Notes: a model not told the origin generated them from the sequence alone. Positions 42,145-52,216 are shown, numbered from the stretch's first letter. The stretch: 64,000 nucleotides of DNA from Streptomyces sp. NBC_00178 (GCF_036206005.1 NZ_CP108143.1:5733501-5797500); one strand, 5' to 3'. Numbers and translations: made by a program.

Positions 42145-44906
42145 ATGGTCCTGGTCGGGCGGACCGGAGAGCTGCACGCCCTGCTCGACGCGGTCGCCCA
42201 CCCTCCCTCGGTCGCCCTCGTCGAGGGCGAGGCGGGGTGGGCAAGTCCCGCCTGATCCGCGAAGCCGTCGGCCACCCCGTGCTCGGCCCCGGGCGGGGAG
42301 CGGGGGTGACACTTCTCGCCGGAGCATGCCCACCGCTGCGCGAACCCTTCCCGTACGGCCCCGTCTTCGACGTGCTCAGGACCCTCGAAGGCGCGGTGCC
42401 GGCCGGACTGAACCCGGTGTGCGGGGCGCTGCGCCCCTACATGCCGGAACTCGCCGGCCGGCTGCCGCCCGCGCCCGACCCACTGGCCGATCCGGCGGCC
42501 GCGGCCCACCGGCTCTTCCGCGCGGTGCGCGCCCTGCTGGCCGCGACAGCCCCGGTCGTCCTCGTCGTCGAGGATCTCCACTGGGCCGACGACGGGACGA
42601 GGGACCTGCTGCGCTTCCTCGTCGACGACCCGCCACCGGGGCTGTCCACCGTGCTCAGTTACCGGCGCGAGGACCTTCCGGGCGGGTCGCTGCCGCTCGG
42701 CCGCGCCTACCGGCACCCGCCCGGCGTCACATCGGTGCTGATCCCGCTCGTCCCGCTTGACGTCACCGGGGTGCGCACCCTGGCCGCAGCGCTGACGGGC
42801 GGCGACGTGCCGACGGCCGTGGCGGAGCGGCTCCACGGCCGGACCGCCGGAATACCGTTCGTGCTGGAGTTCGTCCTGGAGGACCCCGCCGAGCTGGACG
42901 GATCCGGCGGCGCGGTTCCCGCCCTCCTCCAGGAGGCGATGACCGAACGGCTGGCCGGCCTGTCGGCGCCCGCGGCGGCGTCGGTGCACGCCGCCGCCGT
43001 GCTGCGCGTGCCCGCGACCGAGGAGCTGATCGGAGCGGTGGCCGGCCAGAAGGGCGACGCGGCGGCGGACGCGCTCCGGGAGGCACTGCTCGCCGGCGTG
43101 CTGCACGACATCGGGGACGACCGGTACGGATTCCGCCATGGACTGGCCCAACAGGCGGTGTACGAGGGGCTCCTGCGCCTCGACCGGCGCCGGCTGCACC
43201 GCCGGGTGGTCACCGTCCTCGCCGCGCAGGACAACCCGCCTCTCGTTCAACTCTCCTATCACGCGAAGGAGTCGGGTGACCTCGACATCTGGCGCGGGTA
43301 TGCCGAGCAGGCCGCCCAGTCCGCCCGCGAGCTCGGTGACACCGCACTCGCCGTCGAACTCTACGAGCAGTTGCTCGACGATCCCGGGCTGCCGGAGGCC
43401 GACCGTGCGCGGATGGCCGTGCGGCTCAGCCGCGCCGCACTGGTGGGCCTCGCGTACCGGCGCTCCAGCCGGCTGCTGCGCCGTATCGTCTCGTCCGCCC
43501 CGTCCGTGGACCTGCCCGACGCCGTACGCGGGGAGATCCGGCTCAACCTGGGGCTGCTGCTCAACAACCAGGCCGGCCGGCACGAACAGGGCCGGCTCGA
43601 CACCGAGGCCGCCGTCGACGAGCTCCACGACCAGCCCGAACTCGCGGCCCGCGGCATGGCGGGGCTCGCCATGCCCGTATGGGGCGAGCACCACGAGTCG
43701 GTGTACGTGCGCTGGGCCGAGCGCGCGGAGGAACTGGCCGCCCGGCACGGTGACCGCGCCCTGCGCATCGCCGTACGCGGCAACCACCTGGCGCTGCGGG
43801 TCGGTCTCGGCCGCGGCGACGAGGCGTGCGCCGAGGCGCTGGCCCTGCTCGGGGAGCCGGCGGAGCGCGCCGAGCAGGTGCAGCTGGCCCGGATGTGCGC
43901 CAACCTGACCGACGTCTGCGCGTGGGTGGGGCGCGACGCCGACGCCGGACGGTTCTCGGCCGAGGGGATGCGGCTGGCGGAGGCCGCGGGCGCGCCGTTC
44001 ATGCGCGGCATCATCGAGGGAACCGCGCTGCGCATGGCGTGGACGCGGGGCCGCTGGCAGGGGCTCGCCGAGGCCGCCCGCGGCGTGCTCGCCGACGCCC
44101 CCGGCCTCTCCGGCATCGAGTCCGACGCCCACCTCGTGGTCGGGCTGCTCGCCGAGACGCGAGGGGAGTGGGGGCAGGCACTGGGGCACCTCGAAGCCGC
44201 CGCGCTCGGCGATCCGTCCAACGCCCCCGCCCCCGCGCTCGCCGTCGCGTCGGCGGCGGCCGTCCGCGTCCTGCTGGAGCGCGGCGAGGTGCCGGAGGCC
44301 TGCGCCGAGGCGGACCGGGCGCTCGGCCGGGTGCGGCGCAAGGGCGTCTGGGGCTGGGCGGCCGAACTCGTCCCGGCCGCGGTGGCGGCGTACGCCAGGG
44401 CGGGGCGCGCCGTGGCGGCCGGGGAGCTGGTGGCGGAGTTCGAGGCGGGACTCGGTGACCGGGACGCGCCCGCCGCCCGGGCGGCGCTCGCGGCCTGCCG
44501 GGGAGCGCACGCCGAGGCCGCCGTGCTGTTCGCGGCGCTTCCGGCCCCCTATCCGGCGGCCCTGTGCGCGGAGGCGGCGGCGTCCGACGTGGAACAACTC
44601 GCTGCGGTGGCCGCCCGGTTCGAGGCGCTGGGGGCGACCCGCGACGCCGCCCGCTGCCGTAGCGCGCTGAGGGGGAGCGGAGTCGCGCGGACCGGCGGGT
44701 CGCCCCGAGGGCGCAGGGGCTACGGCAACGAGCTCTCCCCACGCGAACGCGACGTCGCCCGCCTGGTCGCCACCGGGCACACCAACCGGCAGATCGCCGA
44801 GCTGCTGTTCCTGTCGCCCCGGACGGTGGAACAGCACGTCGCGAAGGTGCTGCGGAAGCTGGACGTCGCCACCCGCGCCGAGGTCGAGCGGGCGGGACCG
44901 GTCTGA
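42145..44906 (+). pseudogene. LAL-type LuxR regulator with AAA ATPase domain, frameshifted in Walker A
   Basis: A large ATP-binding LuxR-family regulator (about 920 residues if repaired). ATG 42145 opens MVLVGRTGELHALLDAVAHP, and the strand VALVEGEAG then leads into the P-loop. At 42234-42238 the run is gggg-t where a fifth G would give GEAGVGKSRLIREA. As written, the first frame ends at 42255 and the remaining protein continues in another frame. Downstream are Walker B (VVLVVEDLHWADDGTRDLL), TPR-like helices and a C-terminal LuxR helix-turn-helix (NELSPRERDVARLVATGHTN, then RQIAELLFLSPRTVEQHVAKVL). It is either a real inactivation or a homopolymer sequencing error. The gene sits 93 nt after the MoxR-VWA module and could regulate it. 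Confidence 0.85.
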
Positions 44907-45144
44907 ACCCCCGCATGATTCCGGCGGCGCGGGCCGCATTTCTTACGTAGCCCTACGGACCGCGGTACGGATTGTTCCGCATCCCCGCGCCCGGCGAGAG
45001 TGGCACCGCCGCCGCACCGGACTCCACCACCCCGAAGCGGGAATCCGGCCGCGGCGGCGGGGCCCCACCCCGTGACGGCGGCGCGCCCACCCGGCGCGCC
45101 GCCGGCCACGATCCCCTCACCGGAGTCAAGGGAGAGACGACACC

Positions 45145-46923
45145 ATGCTCACAGGCAGCAGACCGCGCCGCGCAGGCGCGTTGTGTACCGGCGCCGCCGT
45201 CGCGGCGGTGCTCGGTCTCGCCGGGAACGTCCCCGCGCAGGCCGCCACCGCGCCCTCGCCCTCGGCCCATGGCCGGGTCCTGGGCGCGGACAGCGCCGAC
45301 GCCATACCCGGCAGGTACGTCGTGGCCCTGGACGGCGCCCCCGGGATCGCCGCCGCCACCACCGCGCGGCAACTCGTGGCCGAGCACGGCGGCACGCTGC
45401 GCACGGTCTACTCGACCGCCTTCCGGGGCTTCGCCCTGGAGGCCACGGCGACGCAGGCCCGGGAACTCGCGGCGTCGGCGGGGGTGCGATACGTCCAGGC
45501 CGACGCGGTGGTCCGGGCCACGGGCACCCAGCCCGCCCCGCCGTCCTGGGGCCTGGACCGCGTCGACGGTGCCAAGGACTCCTCGTACGCCTACCCGAAC
45601 GCGGGTGAGGGCGTCACGGCGTACATCGTGGACACCGGGCTGTACGGCCAGCACGCCGATTTCGAGGGCCGGGCCTCGTCCGGTTACGACTTCATCGACA
45701 ACGACAGCGATGCCAGCGACTGTCATGGGCATGGCACGCATGTGGCGGGCACGGTGGGCAGCAAGGACTACGGCGTGGCCAAGAAGGTGAAGCTCGTCGG
45801 CGTGCGCGTCCTCAACTGCCAGGGCTCGGGCTCCACCTCGCAGATCGTCGCCGGCATGGACTGGGTGGCCAGGAACGCCAAGAAGCCGGCGATCGCCAAC
45901 ATGTCGCTCGGCGGCGGCAGCGACCAGGCGATGGACGACGCGGTCCAGGGCGCCATCAACGCCGGGGTGCCGGTCGCGGTGGCAGCCGGCAACGACAGCA
46001 AGGACGCCTGCGGCACCAGTCCCGCCCGCCTGCCGGCCGCCATCACGCTCGGTTCCACCGACAGCAACGACGCCCGCTCCAGCTTCTCCAACTACGGCCG
46101 CTGCCTGGACCTGTTCGCACCCGGAGGCTCGATCGTCTCCACCAGGATGGGCGGCGGCACGCAGACCATGAGCGGCACGTCCATGGCCACCCCGCACGCT
46201 GCGGGCGCGGCCGCGATCTACCTGTCGGCGCACACCGGAGCCACCCCGCAGCAGGTGCGGGACGCTCTGGTGAACAACTCCCTCTCCGGGGTCGTCACCA
46301 ACCCGGGCACGTCGTCCCCCAACAAGCTCCTCGACGTGAGCGACCTGGGCGGAACCCCCACCGAGCCGGGCGAACCCGTGGCCGCCTTCACGGCCCAGTG
46401 CTCCGCCACCGGCCCCGCCTGCGCCTTCGACGGCTCGGGCTCCTTCGATCCGGACGGCTCCATCAGCTCCTACGCATGGGACTTCGGCGACGGAACCACG
46501 GGGGAGGGCGCCAAGCCCTCACACACGTACGCGAAGGCCGGCACCTACGGCGTCCGTCTCACCGTCACCGACGACAGCGGTGAGACGGGCACCCTGACCA
46601 AGCAGGTCACGGCGGGGACCACCGAACCCCCGTCAGGCCAGGTGCCCACCGCCTCGTTCACCCTGTCCTGCTGGTACGCGGACTGCACCTTCGACGCCTC
46701 CGCCTCCACCGACCCGGACGACGACATCGCCTCCTACGCCTGGAAGTTCGGCGACAACACCACCGCGAACGGACGCACCGCGACCCACCGGTACCCCGCG
46801 GCCCAGCGGACCTACACCGCCCAGCTGACCGTCACCGACAAGGGCGGCAGGACGGGGACGGCCTCCCGCCAGGTCACCTGCTTCGCGGTCGGATCGGGCC
46901 AGCCGCTCTGCTTCGCGGGCTGA
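45145..46923 (+). CDS. Secreted S8 subtilisin-like serine protease with two PKD domains
   Basis: A 592-residue extracellular protease. A signal peptide (about 1-34) precedes an I9 propeptide (about 55-123). The peptidase domain has Asp163 (YIVDTGLYG), His196 (HGHGTHVAG) and Ser346 (SGTSMATPHAAG), the full triad. The oxyanion Asn lies in VAAGNDS. After a Gly/Thr/Pro linker come two PKD domains (about 408-490 and 505-585), each with the YAWDFGDGTT / YAWKFGDNTT signature. Two extra cysteines close each PKD. The PKD modules probably bind insoluble protein or glycan. ATG 45145 follows a leader of about 230 nt with no other gene. Confidence 0.93.
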   Translation: MLTGSRPRRAGALCTGAAVAAVLGLAGNVPAQAATAPSPSAHGRVLGADSADAIPGRYVVALDGAPGIAAATTARQLVAEHGGTLRTVYSTAFRGFALEATATQARELAASAGVRYVQADAVVRATGTQPAPPSWGLDRVDGAKDSSYAYPNAGEGVTAYIVDTGLYGQHADFEGRASSGYDFIDNDSDASDCHGHGTHVAGTVGSKDYGVAKKVKLVGVRVLNCQGSGSTSQIVAGMDWVARNAKKPAIANMSLGGGSDQAMDDAVQGAINAGVPVAVAAGNDSKDACGTSPARLPAAITLGSTDSNDARSSFSNYGRCLDLFAPGGSIVSTRMGGGTQTMSGTSMATPHAAGAAAIYLSAHTGATPQQVRDALVNNSLSGVVTNPGTSSPNKLLDVSDLGGTPTEPGEPVAAFTAQCSATGPACAFDGSGSFDPDGSISSYAWDFGDGTTGEGAKPSHTYAKAGTYGVRLTVTDDSGETGTLTKQVTAGTTEPPSGQVPTASFTLSCWYADCTFDASASTDPDDDIASYAWKFGDNTTANGRTATHRYPAAQRTYTAQLTVTDKGGRTGTASRQVTCFAVGSGQPLCFAG

Positions 46924-47197
46924 CATCCGTCGACCGGGACCGGCGCTGGACGGCCCGGGCCGACACCGGTGACCCGGCTGACCCGGGCGACTGGAGGACC
47001 GCACCGACGGGGGTGCCCCGGTCCCGGCCCGTGATGCCGGGACCGGGGGAACGGTCTGCCGGCTGGCTCGGGGCACGGCCGACTCCGGGCACGGTCGGCT
47101 CAGGGCACGGCCGTCTCGGACGCCCAGCGATGCGCGAACCTTCGCCCAGCGTTTCAGCTCCACCCCGCGAGGCGCCAGGCTCGCCCGGCGTCTGGCC

Positions 47198-47731
47198 GTG
47201 CTCCAGCTCGAACGGTGGGGCGTCGCGCTCGGCAGCGAGCTGTCCGACGCGGCAGCCCAGGTCGTCGCTGAACTGGCGGCCAACGCCGTGACCCACGGGC
47301 GGGCGCCGGGGCGGGACTTCGAGCTGGTGCTGACCCGCGCACCCGGGGCGGTCCTGCGGATCGAGGTGTCCGACGTGTGTGGCGAACGGCGACCGCCCGA
47401 ACCGGGCAGCCCAGGCCGGTGCCCGTCCGCCGATGACACGGGCCGGGGGCTGTTGCTCGTTGAGGCGCTGGCTGACCGGTGGTCGGTGCACGGCCGGGTG
47501 CCCGTGGGAAAGACCGTACGGTCGGAGCTCGGCCTGCCGTGCCGCCGGTGGAACGCCGCGCGGGCCGCTGCGGAATTCTCGCCCGAGGCGGCCCCACTCA
47601 TGCCGCCGCCCCCTTCCTGTAGCGCGGTCGTGGGACCGGTCGAGGCGGGGCCGGCGGCATGGGGGCGGGGTGACCCGGCTGCGACGATGCGGGGGATCAG
47701 GCCACCACGTGAGGGCGGAGGGCCTCCGTGA
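47198..47731 (+). CDS. HATPase-type (anti-sigma/serine-kinase-like) ATP-binding protein, possibly 5'-shifted
   Basis: A protein of the small GHKL ATPase group common in Streptomyces. The N-box is in AAQVVAELAANAVTHG, the G1 Asp in LRIEVSDVCGERRP, and the G2 segment in DTGRGLLLVEALADRW. From GTG 47198 it has 177 residues, but the conserved N-terminus of the family (FAQRFSSTPRGARLARRLAV) is readable immediately upstream in the same frame with no start codon. The ATG at 47130 that should begin it is out of frame by two bases (atgcg-cg-aacc). So either the gene has a small insertion there or the start is GTG 47198. Its end overlaps the MIO enzyme gene by 35 nt, tail to tail. Confidence 0.65.
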   Translation: MLQLERWGVALGSELSDAAAQVVAELAANAVTHGRAPGRDFELVLTRAPGAVLRIEVSDVCGERRPPEPGSPGRCPSADDTGRGLLLVEALADRWSVHGRVPVGKTVRSELGLPCRRWNAARAAAEFSPEAAPLMPPPPSCSAVVGPVEAGPAAWGRGDPAATMRGIRPPREGGGPP

Positions 47732-49340
47732 GCGCACCCGACCGGATGAGTCCGGCGATGGTGGCCACGTCCGTGTCCATCCTGCGATCGCGGTCGACGA
47801 AAGGGACGTGCTCACGGATGAGTTCGTAGCCGGCCCGTGTGCCCTCGGCGAGGCCGGCCGAGTCCCGCAGGTCGACCGCTTGGCAGGCGGCCAGGAGATG
47901 GATCGCGGCCACCTCGGAGACCAGCTCCACCACCGTTCGCGCGTCCCGGGCCGCTATGGTGCCCATGCTGACCTTGTCCTGGTTGTGCGCCTCGGTCGAG
48001 CGTGAGTGCGCCGTCGCGGGACCGGTGAGCTTGAGAGCCTCAGCCGTGAGGGCGGAAGCCGCGATCTGCATGCCCTTGAACCCGTGGTTGAGGCCGGCCG
48101 ACGTCGTGTCCTCGTCCCACCGGGGTGCCAGATTGGGCGTCAGGCCGTGATTGAACCGGGTGTCCACGAGCAGCGCGAGCTGACGGTCCAGCAGATCACC
48201 GACACTGGCCACCGCCAGCTTCAAGGAGTCCATCGCGAGACCCACGTGACCGCCGTAGAAATTACCGCCGTTGTGGACGCTTCCGGTCTCGGGGTCGAAC
48301 ACCGGGTTGTCGTTCGTCGAGTTGATCTCGGTGTCGAGCCACTGGTGCACCCAGCTCAGCGTGTCGAGAAGGACGCCGGTCACATGCGGCGCGCACCGGA
48401 CCGAATAGGGGTCCTGCACGGCGCGGCCCAGCGCGATGACTCCCTCGGCGTGTGTCGCGGGATCGGGTCGCGAAGCCGCTGTCTCGTCCCCGGACAGCCC
48501 GGAGCCGGCCAGCAGCGTGTGTATCCGTGCTGCGGAGCGCAGCTGGCCGGGATGCGGCTTCTGGCTGTGGATCGCCGGGTGGAAATGGCCCCGGTTGCCG
48601 AGCAGCGCCTCCGTGGTCAGAGCCGTGCCGAGGTCTGCGGCCATCGCCAGGTGGGCGGAATCCTCGGTGGCGAGAACGGCGAAGCCCGACATGAACGAGG
48701 TGCCGTTGATCAGTGCGAGGCCTTCCTTGGCCTCGAGGACGACCGGCTTGAGCCCGGCCGAGGACAAGGCCTCGCCCGCGCTCGTCCTCCGTCCCCGTAC
48801 GAGAACGTCCCCTGATCCCGTAAGCATGTCCGCGAGGTAGCACAGGGGTACGAGGTCTCCGCTCGCACCCACCGAGCCGCGCTCCGGGATCAGGGGGGTG
48901 ATGTCGTGCAGCAGGCAGTCGATCAGCAGTTGCACCACGGACCGGCGGATGCCGGAATAGCCGCGCGCGAGGCAGTTGGCGCGTACCAGCATGGTGGCGC
49001 GCGCGACCTCGGGCGAGGCCGCGGGGCCTGTGCCGTTCAGGTGGTAGGTGATGAGGTTGCGCTGGAGCTGCACTGCCTTCTCGGCACTGAGGTGGAACCG
49101 CGCGCTGTCACCGAAGCCCGTCGTGACTCCGTAGATCGGCTGGTGGGTGGCGATGAGCGTGTCGCGCAGCTTCACCGACGCGTCCATACGGGCTGCGGCC
49201 TCGGTGTCGATGGACACGTCGAGGTTCTCGATGTTTCTGGCCGCGGTCGCGGCGGCATCCGTGGTCAGCGTGTCGCTTCCCAGAACGACGGCCGAGGCCG
49301 GTCGGCCGCCGGACGCGTGAGGTGAATCGGTCGTACTCAT
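47697..49340 (-). CDS. MIO-dependent aromatic amino acid ammonia-lyase / 2,3-aminomutase
   Basis: A 547-residue enzyme of the histidine/phenylalanine ammonia-lyase superfamily. The cofactor-forming Ala159-Ser160-Gly161 is in GSVGASGDLVPL, the catalytic Tyr70 in YGVTTGFG, and the substrate stretch INGTSFMSGFAV follows. The selectivity pair after the QRNLITY stretch is His100-Leu101, as in tyrosine-preferring lyases; histidine lyases usually have Ser-His there. The product would be a cinnamate-type acid or a beta-amino acid. It lies at the end of a gene run with a ligase, ACP and KS, so it probably supplies an aromatic starter. Lyase versus mutase activity cannot be decided from sequence. Confidence 0.88.
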   Translation of the reverse strand: MSTTDSPHASGGRPASAVVLGSDTLTTDAAATAARNIENLDVSIDTEAAARMDASVKLRDTLIATHQPIYGVTTGFGDSARFHLSAEKAVQLQRNLITYHLNGTGPAASPEVARATMLVRANCLARGYSGIRRSVVQLLIDCLLHDITPLIPERGSVGASGDLVPLCYLADMLTGSGDVLVRGRRTSAGEALSSAGLKPVVLEAKEGLALINGTSFMSGFAVLATEDSAHLAMAADLGTALTTEALLGNRGHFHPAIHSQKPHPGQLRSAARIHTLLAGSGLSGDETAASRPDPATHAEGVIALGRAVQDPYSVRCAPHVTGVLLDTLSWVHQWLDTEINSTNDNPVFDPETGSVHNGGNFYGGHVGLAMDSLKLAVASVGDLLDRQLALLVDTRFNHGLTPNLAPRWDEDTTSAGLNHGFKGMQIAASALTAEALKLTGPATAHSRSTEAHNQDKVSMGTIAARDARTVVELVSEVAAIHLLAACQAVDLRDSAGLAEGTRAGYELIREHVPFVDRDRRMDTDVATIAGLIRSGALTEALRPHVVA

Positions 49341-49445
49341 GTGCAGATCGCAGCTTTCATACAGATCGAAGAGGGGGTGCCCGCCCAGGGCGAGGCTGCG
49401 CGCATCGTGGAGTGGCGCCGCCCCGCCGGGGACGGGTCCGGATCC

Positions 49446-50648
49446 TCAGATGGAGGTGGGGCGCAGTCCCGCTTCGCGCGTGGCCGGCAGGGGCGGTGGC
49501 GGCGGAAGCCTCAGCTGGGGGTAGGTCCTGGCACGCATCCGGGTTTCGTAGGCCTCCACGGCGTCGAGCAGTTCACCTCGGCCGTGAGCCACGTCCGTCA
49601 GGGTGTCCGCCAGTTCCGCGGCGTCGCGCAGCGCGCTGTTCGCCCCGTCGCCGAACATGGGCGGCATCGCGTGGATGGAGTCGCCGAGAACGGTGACACG
49701 GCTCGTGGGCCAGGGGGACGTGGGTCGCACCATGCGTATGGTCTTCGGGACGATCGAATCGGGATCCACTCCGTCCACGAGACCACGCAGACCGGGGCTC
49801 CAGTCGGTGACGGCACTGCGCATGACCGTGTGGAGAGCGGCACCGCGCGCCGCGAAGAACGTCTCGTCGTCGAGGCCGATGCCGGCCGGATCCGGCTCCA
49901 GGCTCACGGTGACGTAGTCGTCGACAGGATCGATCACAGCATGGGGGGCCAGCTCCGCACCGGTGGCGGTGATGTCCCGGCGTGGACGGAACACTCCCGC
50001 CGCCATGAGGGTGCCGCGTGGATCCACGCTGATCGTGAAGCTGTCGGCGAAGGCCTCGGGCAGAGCCTTCGCGATCTCGTCCGTGAGGGGCGCCCGCGAC
50101 AGCAGGACGTGCTGTCTGACCACCGCAGTCTCGACCTGCGGCAGCAACTGCCTGCGGATGGTGGAGTTGATCCCGTCGGCCGCGACCAGGACGTCGCCGT
50201 GCGCCACGCTGCCGTCCGCGAGTTCGAGGCTCACGCCCTCGGCGGACTCCCGGTAGGCGACGGCGCGCCGGCCGAAGTGAACGCTGTCCTCGACGCCGGC
50301 CAGCATGATCTGGCACAGCAGCCTGCGGTGCACCGTGGTGTGCGGCGTGACCGGGTCGTTCGGGGGTCCGGCGTGCGGCTTCGTCGTCAGCTCGTGGCCC
50401 AGGTGGTTCTGCAGGACGAGAACATCACGGCGCGGCGTCCCTCGTGAGGTGCGTACGTAGAGTTCGTAGAGGTTCTCGGGGAGGCAGCGGCGCAGGGCGT
50501 CCCCGCCGTCCGCGTTCATGTGGAGCAGGTAGCCGGACCAGTTGATGCCAGGTGCGCGCTCGTAGACTGCGCAGCTGATGCCGGCCCGGCGCAGACCCTG
50601 CGCCAGGCAGAGGCCACCGATCCCGGCTCCCGCGATCAGGACGTGCAT
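49446..50648 (-). CDS. FAD-dependent monooxygenase (PHBH family)
   Basis: A 400-residue flavoprotein hydroxylase. The dinucleotide motif GAGIGGLCLAQGL is at about 6-18 and ends in the ribose-binding Glu of YERAPG. The DG motif is in VLVAADGINSTIRRQL (about 154-169). The GD motif is in VTVLGDSIHAMPPMFGDGAN (about 329-348). Length is typical. Start ATG 50648 has GGAGGATCGTC before it and overlaps the ketosynthase gene by 13 nt. It likely hydroxylates or oxidatively modifies the aromatic or acyl intermediate of the cluster. Confidence 0.88.
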   Translation of the reverse strand: MHVLIAGAGIGGLCLAQGLRRAGISCAVYERAPGINWSGYLLHMNADGGDALRRCLPENLYELYVRTSRGTPRRDVLVLQNHLGHELTTKPHAGPPNDPVTPHTTVHRRLLCQIMLAGVEDSVHFGRRAVAYRESAEGVSLELADGSVAHGDVLVAADGINSTIRRQLLPQVETAVVRQHVLLSRAPLTDEIAKALPEAFADSFTISVDPRGTLMAAGVFRPRRDITATGAELAPHAVIDPVDDYVTVSLEPDPAGIGLDDETFFAARGAALHTVMRSAVTDWSPGLRGLVDGVDPDSIVPKTIRMVRPTSPWPTSRVTVLGDSIHAMPPMFGDGANSALRDAAELADTLTDVAHGRGELLDAVEAYETRMRARTYPQLRLPPPPPLPATREAGLRPTSI

Positions 50649-52216
50649 GACGATCCTCCGACCAGTACGCGGGCGCTGGCGCCGGTAGCGTCCTCGTCGG
50701 CCGCGATGACGACCATTCCGTCGGCGCGTCCCTGCCGGATGAGACCCGTTGCGTACTCGACGGCGTCCCGCTCGGTAGCGGAGGGCCCCGATGTGATCGC
50801 GCTCAGGGGTCCCTTCAGGCCGAGTGCCTGGCTGAAGTAGCCGGCCGTCACCGAGCTCACCACGTTCGGCGCCGTCACCGGGCTGACCAAGTGCAGTTCG
50901 TTCCGCTCGCGTGCCGTGTGGAGCTCCTCCATAGTGGCGACCGGACCGCCGGCGGTGACCAGCACCACCCCGACGCGGGCCGGGTCGGGCGCGGTGTCTC
51001 CGGCATCGCGCCAGGCCGCCTGCCCCGCTGCCATGGTCAGCAGCCCGAGTTCGTCGAGCCGGCCACGGTAGGCCGGGGGTGTCAGCAGCCAGGCCTCGTC
51101 GAGATCGGTCACGGTGGCCGTGCCGCGGGATTCCACCTGCCGGTCACCGCTCCCTGCGACGGACGTGCCCGGCGCCCGCCCGAGCACGACGACGCCGTTG
51201 GCTCCACCGAAGGCGAGCGAGTTGCTCATGGCGAGGTCGATCCTGGCCTCACGGGACCGGTTCGGCACGATGTCCCAGTCGAGAGCGGCCGCGTCGACGG
51301 CGCCGACGTTGCCGGTCGGGGGCAGGACCTGGTCGCGGATGGCCAGCGCGGTGAGGGCGACCTCCACCACACCGGCTGCGCCCAGGGTGTGTCCGACTTG
51401 CGGCTTCGAACTGCTGACGGGGGGTGCCTCCGTGCCGAACAGAGAGCGCAGGGCGGCGAGCTCCGCCGTGTCGTTCGCCGGGGTGCCCGTACCGTGTCCG
51501 TTGACGTAGTCGACGGCGTCCGGGGTGACGCCGGCGTCCTCGAGCGCGATCCGCATGGCTCGCAGGAGGCCGTCGCCGTCGGGGGGCGGTGATGTCACGT
51601 GAAACGCGTCAGCGGTCAGACCGTAGCCGCGCACATAGGCGATCACGTCCTCCTCACGCGGCTGTGTCTCCAGCAGCACCATCGCGGCGCCTTCGCCCAG
51701 ATTGACACCGCCGCTGTGCGCGTAAGGGCGGGTCGGGGCGGGGTCGAGGGCACGCCAACTGCTGAACGTCGCCATGGTCGTCAGCGTCAGCAGGTCGACG
51801 CCGACGACGACCATCGCGTCGGCCTGTCCGGAGCGAAGCACGTCGACGGCGTAGCAGAAGGCGTTGGTCCCCGCGATGCAGCCGGTGCCGAAGACCATGC
51901 GAGGCCCCCGAATCCCGAGCATGCCGGCGACGGCATCCGGGGCGGCGTAGGGCTTGCCTGTCAGCCAGGCTTCCTCGGCGGCGCCGTTGGTACCGATCAC
52001 CACGCCGGTGTTCCCGGGCAGGTCACGCCCGGCGATGCGTCCCGCCAGCCTCCGGAGTACGTCGTCCCCGTCGAGTTGCGACACCTGTGCACCGGAGAAC
52101 CTGTCGGTGGCGCGCACGGCGCTCTCCCCGTCCAGGACGCGCCGCCACGTCTCTTCGGTGTCGTCTCCGAATCCTGTGGCCAGGGCGATTCTCGTGATGG
52201 CTATCGGATTGTTCAT
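50636..52216 (-). CDS. Ketosynthase fused to a partial second ketosynthase-like domain
   Basis: A 526-residue protein. Residues 1-370 form a beta-ketoacyl-ACP synthase with the full triad: Cys113 (GTGCIAGT), His241 (NGHGTGTPAND) and His276 (KPQVGHTLGAAG). After a linker, residues about 395-526 (LLTMAAGQAAWRDAG, VGVVLVTAGGPVATMEELHT, VTAPNVVSSVTAGYFSQALG, ITSGPSATERDAVEYATGLI) resemble only the N-terminal half of a second KS. It stops before a complete active site, and the nucleophile position reads SGPSAT. The second part could be a chain-length-factor-like or dimerisation unit. It overlaps the ligase gene at ATGA. It would condense an ACP-bound acyl unit. Confidence 0.85.
   Translation of the reverse strand: MNNPIAITRIALATGFGDDTEETWRRVLDGESAVRATDRFSGAQVSQLDGDDVLRRLAGRIAGRDLPGNTGVVIGTNGAAEEAWLTGKPYAAPDAVAGMLGIRGPRMVFGTGCIAGTNAFCYAVDVLRSGQADAMVVVGVDLLTLTTMATFSSWRALDPAPTRPYAHSGGVNLGEGAAMVLLETQPREEDVIAYVRGYGLTADAFHVTSPPPDGDGLLRAMRIALEDAGVTPDAVDYVNGHGTGTPANDTAELAALRSLFGTEAPPVSSSKPQVGHTLGAAGVVEVALTALAIRDQVLPPTGNVGAVDAAALDWDIVPNRSREARIDLAMSNSLAFGGANGVVVLGRAPGTSVAGSGDRQVESRGTATVTDLDEAWLLTPPAYRGRLDELGLLTMAAGQAAWRDAGDTAPDPARVGVVLVTAGGPVATMEELHTARERNELHLVSPVTAPNVVSSVTAGYFSQALGLKGPLSAITSGPSATERDAVEYATGLIRQGRADGMVVIAADEDATGASARVLVGGSSCTS

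Noticed and set aside
41583..44939. Long minus-strand frame opposite the LAL regulator
   Set aside because: The opposite strand carries Walker B and LuxR motifs; the minus-strand translation has no family features.
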